The notes under the pieces: generated by a model
Told to the model about the DNA's origin: nothing
Databases searched by the model: none
The model's input: the letters and a program-made list of their open reading frames with translations, nothing else
NCBI GenBank assembly: GCA_946612175.1
Contig: CAMOEO010000091.1
Coordinates: forward strand, 1 to 9,853
Direction of reading: 5' to 3'
DNA: 9,853 nucleotides
DNA from: an uncultured Verrucomicrobiota bacterium
GTDB taxonomy: Bacteria; Verrucomicrobiota; Kiritimatiellia; RFP12; UBA3636
Shown: positions 6,094-9,853 of the stretch, piece after piece
Position numbering within the stretch: position 1 is the stretch's first letter
Layout: every line of letters starts with the position of its first letter
Translations under genes and position numbers: made by a program

Positions 6094-6122
6094 ACGATAT
6101 AAAAATATCAATATAAAAGCAA
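6094..6122 (-). promoter_or_regulatory. candidate promoter of the hydrogenase operon
   Basis: In an otherwise very GC-rich window, 6091-6122 is strikingly AT-rich. Read on the minus strand it offers TTGCTT (6122-6117) as a -35, a 17-base spacer, and TATCGT (6099-6094) as a -10. That would place the transcript start near 6087, about 23 bases before the ATG at 6064. Other -10 choices within the same A/T run are possible. Biotin ligase upstream is on the same strand, but the 149-base gap and this element argue that the hydrogenase operon has its own promoter. Confidence 0.5.
6096..6109. promoter_or_regulatory. inverted repeat (GATAT-4-ATATC) inside the promoter, operator-like
   Basis: GATAT at 6096-6100 and ATATC at 6105-6109 form a perfect 5-4-5 inverted repeat. 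It overlaps the -10 and the spacer of the candidate hydrogenase promoter. A second small palindrome, AAGCGCTT, lies at 6121-6128 at the edge of the -35. The position suits a repressor or a redox-responsive regulator. The half-sites do not match the usual FNR (TTGAT-4-ATCAA) or Rex consensus spacing, so no regulator is named. Confidence 0.35.
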
Positions 6123-6213
6123 GCGCTTTCTCCGTCCTCGCCAGCCTCATGCTTGGCCTCGGCCACCTGCTCGTCCGCGCCGAGGTCCGCGGCCGGGCCG
6201 GAAGGCGGGGCGG

Positions 6214-6996
6214 CTACGGGACGAGGGAGACGGATCCGGCGAGGATTTCGCGCGGACCGCCGGGCGTAGCGGCATCGCCGCCGGGCGCGGAAGGAACGTC
6301 TCCGGGCGCGAAGGGCGGGGCGGGCGAGGGGGAGAGGAGGAGGGCGCCGGAAGGGGCGCAGCCGTGGGCGGTGCCGCGGGCGACGGTGCCGTCGGGGAGG
6401 TCGACGGCGACGGCGCGGCCGCGGAGGGCGTCGAGCGCGTTGAAGCGGGCGATGACGGCGTCGGGGCCGTCGGGTGCTTCGAGCCGCGCAATCCAGCGGG
6501 CGACGCCGTCGAGGATGGCGGCGAGGAGGGCTTCGCGATCCTGCGGCGCGCCGGTCTCGAGGAGCAGCGAGGTGGCGGGGAAGATGGGTCGGACGGGAAG
6601 CGCCTCGGCCGGGGTGTTGACGTTGACGCCGATGCCGGCGACGACCGCGGGCGGCGCGCCTTCGCAGAGCAGTCCGGCGCACTTGCGGTCGCGGACGAGG
6701 ACGTCGTTCGGCCACTTGAGGCCGGCGGGGAGTCCGGTCTCGGCGCGGACGGCCTCGGCGACGGCGATGCCGCAGGCGAGGGTCGCGAGGGGGAGGCGCT
6801 CGAGCGGAAGGCGGGGGCGAAGGACGATGGAGAGGTAGAGCGCGACGCCGGGCGGGGAGGCCCAGGCGTGGCCCGCGCGGCCGCGGCCGGCGGTCTGGGC
6901 GTCCGCCACGACGGCGGTGCCGGCGGGGGCGCCCGCCGCGGCGAGGCGGAGCGCCTCGTCGTTGGTGGAGGGAAGGACGGCGAATCGGTGGATCAT
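6214..6996 (-). CDS. birA: biotin-[acetyl-CoA-carboxylase] ligase, monofunctional
   Basis: Biotin-protein ligase of 260 aa. It activates biotin with ATP to biotinyl-AMP and transfers it to the lysine of biotin-dependent carboxylases or decarboxylases in the cytoplasm. Visible motifs are STN (10-12), the biotin/adenylate loop QTAGRGRAGHAW (34-45), KWPND (94-98), KCAGLL with the catalytic-type lysine K105, and AGIGVNVN (120-127). There is no N-terminal helix-turn-helix, so it is not a BirA-type repressor. One oddity is a Pro/Ala/Gly-rich insertion of about 25 residues (about 223-248) just before the final beta-strand segment ILAGSVSLV, which is unusual for this small C-terminal domain. The ATG at 6996 gives the normal family N-terminus. 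It lies 76 bases after the GH130 gene on the same strand and could be co-transcribed with it, with no obvious functional link. Confidence 0.93.
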   Translation of the reverse strand: MIHRFAVLPSTNDEALRLAAAGAPAGTAVVADAQTAGRGRAGHAWASPPGVALYLSIVLRPRLPLERLPLATLACGIAVAEAVRAETGLPAGLKWPNDVLVRDRKCAGLLCEGAPPAVVAGIGVNVNTPAEALPVRPIFPATSLLLETGAPQDREALLAAILDGVARWIARLEAPDGPDAVIARFNALDALRGRAVAVDLPDGTVARGTAHGCAPSGALLLSPSPAPPFAPGDVPSAPGGDAATPGGPREILAGSVSLVP

Positions 6997-7072
6997 GGCG
7001 GCGGGGCGTTCGCCGGGCGGGAGCGCTCCGTCACGGGGAACGAACCCGGCGACGGGCGTCGCGGGCGGCGCG

Positions 7073-8233
7073 CTAGCCGCGGTTCTTCCGGATCAGGGCG
7101 AGGCGGTCCTCGACGGAGAGCGCGGTGCGGCCGCGGTCCGGCGGGGTGTTGAAGCACCAGTCGAGCAGGCGGTCCACGGTGCTCTCCGCGACATGCAGGC
7201 GGATGTCGGACGAGGCGTAGTAGAGCAGCACGCGGCCGTCCGGGTCGGCGATCCAGCCGTTGGCGAAGAGGACGTTGGCCGAGTCGCCCCGGCGCTCCTC
7301 CCCCCACGGGACGAGGACCGCGCCGCCGGGCGCGGCGATGACGCGCGAGGGGTCGTCGAGCGCCGTCACGAACATGTAGAGCACATAGCGCAGGCCGGAG
7401 GCGGTGCCGCGGACGCCGTGCGCGAGGTGGAGCCACCCCTTCGGCGTTTTGATCGGCGCGGGGCCCTCGCCGTTCTTGACCTCCTTGATCGTGTGGTAGG
7501 CGCGCGCGTCGATGATCTTCTGGTCGTCGCCGACCTTCGCGTGCGCGATGTCGTCCACGAGCGCCCAGCCGATGCCGCCGCCGCTGCCGGCGTCGATGAA
7601 GCCGTCCTGCGGGCGCGTGTAGAGCGCGTACTTCCCGTCGATGAACTCCGGGTGCAGCACGACGTTGCGCTGCTGGCCGGGGCTCTCGAGGTCGGGCAGG
7701 CGCTCCCACTTCACGAGATCCTTCGTGCGCGCGATGCCGCCGGCGGCGACGGCGGCCGTGGGGTCGCCCGGATGCGACGGGTCGTGGCGCTCCACGCAGA
7801 ACAGGCCGTAGATCCAGCCGTCCTCGTGCGCGGTGAGGCGCATGTCGTAGACGTTGACGGCGGGGTCGTCGAGCTCCGGCATGACGATCGGCTCCGGCCA
7901 GAAGCGGAAGCCGTCCGTGCCGTTCTCGCTCTCGGCGACGGCGAAGAACGACTTGCGGTCGAAGCCCTCGACGCGCGCGACGACGCAGTACTTGCCGCCG
8001 AAGCGGATCGCGCCGGCGTTGAAGACGGCCTCGACCGCGAGGCGCTCGAGCAGCCTCGGGTTCGTGGCGGGGTCGAGGTCGTAGCGCCACTCGAGCGGGA
8101 CGTGGTCGCGCGTGAGGACGGGCCGCTCGTAGCGGACGAAGGCGCCGCCGGCGTCGAACGCGCGGGCGTTGGGTTCGGAGAGGAGCTTGTCGTGGCGCGC
8201 GCGGAGCGCGGCGAGGCGGGAGGAGAAGTCCAT
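7073..8233 (-). CDS. GH130 4-O-beta-D-mannosyl-D-glucose phosphorylase
   Basis: A 386-aa inverting phosphorylase of glycoside hydrolase family 130, subfamily 1. It converts mannosyl-beta-1,4-glucose plus phosphate to mannose-1-phosphate and glucose in the cytoplasm, a late step of beta-mannan use after mannobiose epimerisation. The sequence follows the Bacteroides fragilis enzyme closely from memory, including SQQRNVVLHPEF-like, YTRPQDGFID, SGGGIGWAL, HTIKEVKNGEGP and GWLHLAHGVR blocks. The catalytic aspartate is D130 in NVYD130MRLTAHEDGW. There is no signal peptide. The start at 8233 matches the usual family N-terminus (MDFSSRLAALRARH); upstream in-frame codons are low-complexity and not family-like. 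A good promoter lies 67-96 bases upstream. The 5' leader is almost purely pyrimidine with no Shine-Dalgarno. It is divergent from a second glycosidase. Subfamily-level specificity is well supported, though other beta-mannosides cannot be excluded. Confidence 0.93.
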   Translation of the reverse strand: MDFSSRLAALRARHDKLLSEPNARAFDAGGAFVRYERPVLTRDHVPLEWRYDLDPATNPRLLERLAVEAVFNAGAIRFGGKYCVVARVEGFDRKSFFAVAESENGTDGFRFWPEPIVMPELDDPAVNVYDMRLTAHEDGWIYGLFCVERHDPSHPGDPTAAVAAGGIARTKDLVKWERLPDLESPGQQRNVVLHPEFIDGKYALYTRPQDGFIDAGSGGGIGWALVDDIAHAKVGDDQKIIDARAYHTIKEVKNGEGPAPIKTPKGWLHLAHGVRGTASGLRYVLYMFVTALDDPSRVIAAPGGAVLVPWGEERRGDSANVLFANGWIADPDGRVLLYYASSDIRLHVAESTVDRLLDWCFNTPPDRGRTALSVEDRLALIRKNRG

Positions 8234-8236
8234 GGC

Positions 8237-8300
8237 GGGGATGGGGCGGGAGAGGGGGAGGATGGGACAGGGATGGGGTGGGGGAGGGGGACTGAAGGGG
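8237..8300 (+). repeat. G-run tract, potential G-quadruplex, in the divergent control region
   Basis: Ten runs of three to five G lie within 64 bases on the plus strand: 8237-8240, 8243-8246, 8248-8250, 8254-8258, 8264-8266, 8270-8272, 8275-8278, 8280-8284, 8286-8290 and 8297-8300. The loops are one to six bases, so the pattern for a G-quadruplex is met several times over. The tract lies between the GH130 start codon and its promoter. The GH130 mRNA leader is therefore the complementary C/U-rich strand and has no Shine-Dalgarno. The G-runs are on the template strand for GH130. Confidence 0.7.
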
Positions 8301-8329
8301 ATGGTAGCGGAATCCGGTGGCGGTGTCAA
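8301..8329 (-). promoter_or_regulatory. promoter of the GH130 gene (sigma-70 type)
   Basis: On the minus strand a perfect -35 TTGACA (8329-8324) is followed by a 17-base spacer and TACCAT (8306-8301), which matches four of six positions of the -10 consensus. The transcript would start near 8294 and have a leader of about 60 bases, entirely within the pyrimidine-rich complement of the G-run tract. It is the best consensus promoter in the window. Confidence 0.65.
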
Positions 8330-8335
8330 ACGGGC

Positions 8336-8365
8336 TTGAGCGGAACGGTCGGAATGTGGTATTCT
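8336..8365 (+). promoter_or_regulatory. promoter of the MGH1-like glycosidase, probably leaderless
   Basis: On the plus strand TTGAGC (8336-8341), an 18-base spacer and TATTCT (8360-8365) form a plausible sigma-70 promoter. A TG at 8357-8358 gives an extended -10. The expected start of transcription, about seven bases after the -10, falls on or next to the ATG at 8373, implying a leaderless message. The -35 lies only seven bases from the -35 of the divergent GH130 promoter, so the two may compete or share a regulator. Confidence 0.5.
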
Positions 8366-8372
8366 GGCTCGC

Positions 8373-9853
8373 ATGGAACCTCACCGCAAGGATCGCATCG
8401 TCGAGGACATCGTCCGCGCCCCGTTCGAACACCACCGCACGTGGGCGGACAGCCCGCTGCTGAAGGACCGCGCGTTTGCGCGGCGCGACGCCCCGCTCGA
8501 CCGCCCCGATGACATCCCGCCGCCCGAGGCGTGGCGCGACGCCGTCCCGGAGGTCTTCTGGGACGGCCACCCGGACGAGATCGCCGCCTGGCGCCGCGCC
8601 TGGGAGATCGTCGGGTCGAAGGTCCGCGCGCCCGAGCCCGGCAGCGGCTTCGCCCGCAACTACGTCTTCACGAAGTTCTCCGGCGCCGTGTTCGTCTGGG
8701 GCTGCTGCTTCATCACGATGTTCGGCAAGTACGGCACCGGCGCGTTCCCGTTCATCCGCTCGCTCGAGAACTTCTACGGCGCGCAGGACTCCGACGGCTT
8801 CATCCCGCGCGAGCTCGACATCCGCAACGGCCGCTCCGCCTTCGAGCGCGACGACCCGAGCTCCGTCGGCGGCGACCTCTTCGCCTGGGCAGAGTGGCAG
8901 TGGTATCGGCTCTCGGGCGACAGGGCGCGCCTCGCCGCCGTCTACCCGCACCTCCTCGCCTACCACCGCTGGATTCGCAAGCACCGCACGTGGAAGGACG
9001 GCACCTACTTCAGCTCCGGCTGGGGCTGCGGGATGGACAACATCCCGCGCATGGACACGACGCGCTACAACGAGTGCTTCGACCACGGCCACCTCTCGTT
9101 CGTCGACGTCACGTTCCAGCAGATCCTCGACGCGCGGATGCTCCTGCGCATCGCCGAGGCCGCCGGCATCGAGACCGGGCGCGACGAACTCGCGGAGGAG
9201 GCGGAGCGCCTCACGCGCCTCGCCAACGAGCGCATGTGGGACGAGGAGGCCGGGATCTACAAGGATCTCGACCGCGACGGCCGCCGCGTCGCGTGCCAGC
9301 ACGTCGGCGCGTTCTGGGCGCTGCTCGCGGGCGTCGCGCCGCCCGACCGAGCCCGCCGCCTGCTCGAGACGCTCGAGGACCCGAGGCGCTTCCGTTCCGC
9401 ATGCGGCACCGCGAGCACGTCGATGGACAATCCGAAGTTCGACCCCGACGGCGGCTGCTACTGGCGTGGCGGAGTGTGGTGCATGATGGAGTACATGATC
9501 GCCGAGGGCCTCGCCGCGTGCGGGCTCTCGGACGCCGCGCACCGCCTCGCGCGCCGCCATGTCGAGGCCGTGACCGAAGTCTTCCGCAAGACCGGCACCT
9601 TCTGGGAGAGCTACAGCCCGACCGCTCTCGAGCCCGGCCGCATCTGGGGCCAGCTCGTGCGCAACGAGTTCGTCGGCTTCTCCGGCGTCGCGCCGATCGC
9701 GCTGCTGCTCGAGCACGTCCTCGGCATCCGCGCGACCGTGGACCGCATCGACTGGACCGTCCGTCTCACCGAGGCGCACGGCGTCCGCCGGCTCCGCCTC
9801 GGCGACGGCACGCTCGTCGACCTCGAATGCGCCGCGCGCGCCTCGCTCGACGA
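8373..9853 (+). CDS. MGH1-like / GH63-type (alpha/alpha)6-barrel glycosidase, 3' truncated by the window edge
   Basis: The frame is open from ATG 8373 to the window end (493 complete codons), with no stop visible. It resembles the mannosylglycerate-hydrolase-like and GH63/GH37-related inverting alpha-glycosidases of (alpha/alpha)6-barrel fold. Visible signatures are FVWGCCFITMFG (107-118), DGFIPREL (141-148), GMD222NIPRMD with the probable catalytic acid, GCYWRGGVW (361-369) and FWE412SYSP with the probable catalytic base. Near the visible end (about 460-493) a beta-rich C-terminal domain appears to begin, as in relatives, so the gene probably ends soon after the window. There is no signal peptide, so the enzyme is likely cytoplasmic. 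The substrate cannot be read from sequence; neighbouring GH130 suggests manno- or gluco-oligosaccharide salvage. The start is supported by an upstream promoter that leaves no room for an earlier codon. No Shine-Dalgarno is present. Confidence 0.85.
   Translation, partial: MEPHRKDRIVEDIVRAPFEHHRTWADSPLLKDRAFARRDAPLDRPDDIPPPEAWRDAVPEVFWDGHPDEIAAWRRAWEIVGSKVRAPEPGSGFARNYVFTKFSGAVFVWGCCFITMFGKYGTGAFPFIRSLENFYGAQDSDGFIPRELDIRNGRSAFERDDPSSVGGDLFAWAEWQWYRLSGDRARLAAVYPHLLAYHRWIRKHRTWKDGTYFSSGWGCGMDNIPRMDTTRYNECFDHGHLSFVDVTFQQILDARMLLRIAEAAGIETGRDELAEEAERLTRLANERMWDEEAGIYKDLDRDGRRVACQHVGAFWALLAGVAPPDRARRLLETLEDPRRFRSACGTASTSMDNPKFDPDGGCYWRGGVWCMMEYMIAEGLAACGLSDAAHRLARRHVEAVTEVFRKTGTFWESYSPTALEPGRIWGQLVRNEFVGFSGVAPIALLLEHVLGIRATVDRIDWTVRLTEAHGVRRLRLGDGTLVDLECAARASLD

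Noticed and set aside
6094..6112. FNR or Rex binding site in the AT-rich promoter
   Set aside because: A TTGAT half-site is present on the minus strand, but the matching half-site spacing (4 bases for FNR) and sequence are not found, and no Rex consensus can be laid over it. Only an unnamed inverted repeat is supported.
6157..6185. Hairpin CCTCGGC/GCCGAGG as the biotin ligase terminator
   Set aside because: The stem is seven pairs with a 15-base loop and no T-tract. This is weak in such GC-rich DNA, so it is not listed as a feature.
6993..9779. 928-codon minus-strand open frame spanning the divergent region and the glycosidase
   Set aside because: It runs through the promoters and G-run tract, antisense to the MGH1-like gene and in the wrong frame of GH130. 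Its composition is Arg/Ala-rich noise caused by GC-rich codons.

Overview
The window comes from a GC-rich bacterium (roughly 70% GC by eye, with strong G/C preference at third codon positions) with an anaerobic, carbohydrate-fermenting lifestyle. Two oxygen-sensitive [FeFe]-hydrogenases sit beside a mannoside phosphorylase and an (alpha/alpha)6-barrel glycosidase. Shine-Dalgarno sites are sparse. This fits an anaerobic PVC-type gut bacterium (Kiritimatiellae/Lentisphaeria-like), but that placement is an inference held lightly: no marker gene is present.

Layout. Positions 1-90 hold the 3' tail of an unidentified plus-strand gene. Positions 167-889 (+) encode an unrecognised membrane-anchored or lipoprotein-like protein of 240 aa. 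Positions 890-1129 are a convergent intergenic stretch rich in GC hairpins. Positions 1130-6064 (-) are a tight five-gene operon read right to left: a small thioredoxin-like [2Fe-2S] protein, a group B [FeFe]-hydrogenase, a second small [2Fe-2S] protein, a HydS-type sensory [FeFe]-hydrogenase with a PAS domain, and a SpoIIE/PP2C-type phosphatase. Three of the four junctions are 4-base start/stop overlaps. An AT-rich promoter with an internal inverted repeat lies just upstream (about 6094-6122). Positions 6214-6996 (-) encode a monofunctional biotin-protein ligase (BirA without the DNA-binding domain). Positions 7073-8233 (-) encode a GH130 mannosylglucose phosphorylase. From 8373 to the window end (+), divergently transcribed, lies an MGH1-like/GH63-type glycosidase, cut off at the edge.

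How the genes work together. The group B enzyme keeps all H-cluster ligands and the proton-transfer cysteine, so it is probably catalytic. The HydS protein keeps the H-cluster ligands but has alanine at the proton-transfer cysteine, as described for sensory group C hydrogenases. The most economical model is that HydS reads H2 or redox state and passes it through its extra [4Fe-4S] and PAS domains to the co-translated phosphatase, which acts on an unknown phosphoprotein. The two [2Fe-2S] proteins would carry electrons for one or both hydrogenases. The two glycan genes share a 139-base divergent control region with two recognisable promoters and a dense G-run block. GH130 phosphorolysis yields mannose-1-phosphate and glucose, feeding the fermentation whose reductant would leave as H2.

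The sensor-hydrogenase plus phosphatase association is known in outline. The least explained parts are the phosphatase C-terminal domain, the paired [2Fe-2S] proteins, and the operator-like element.
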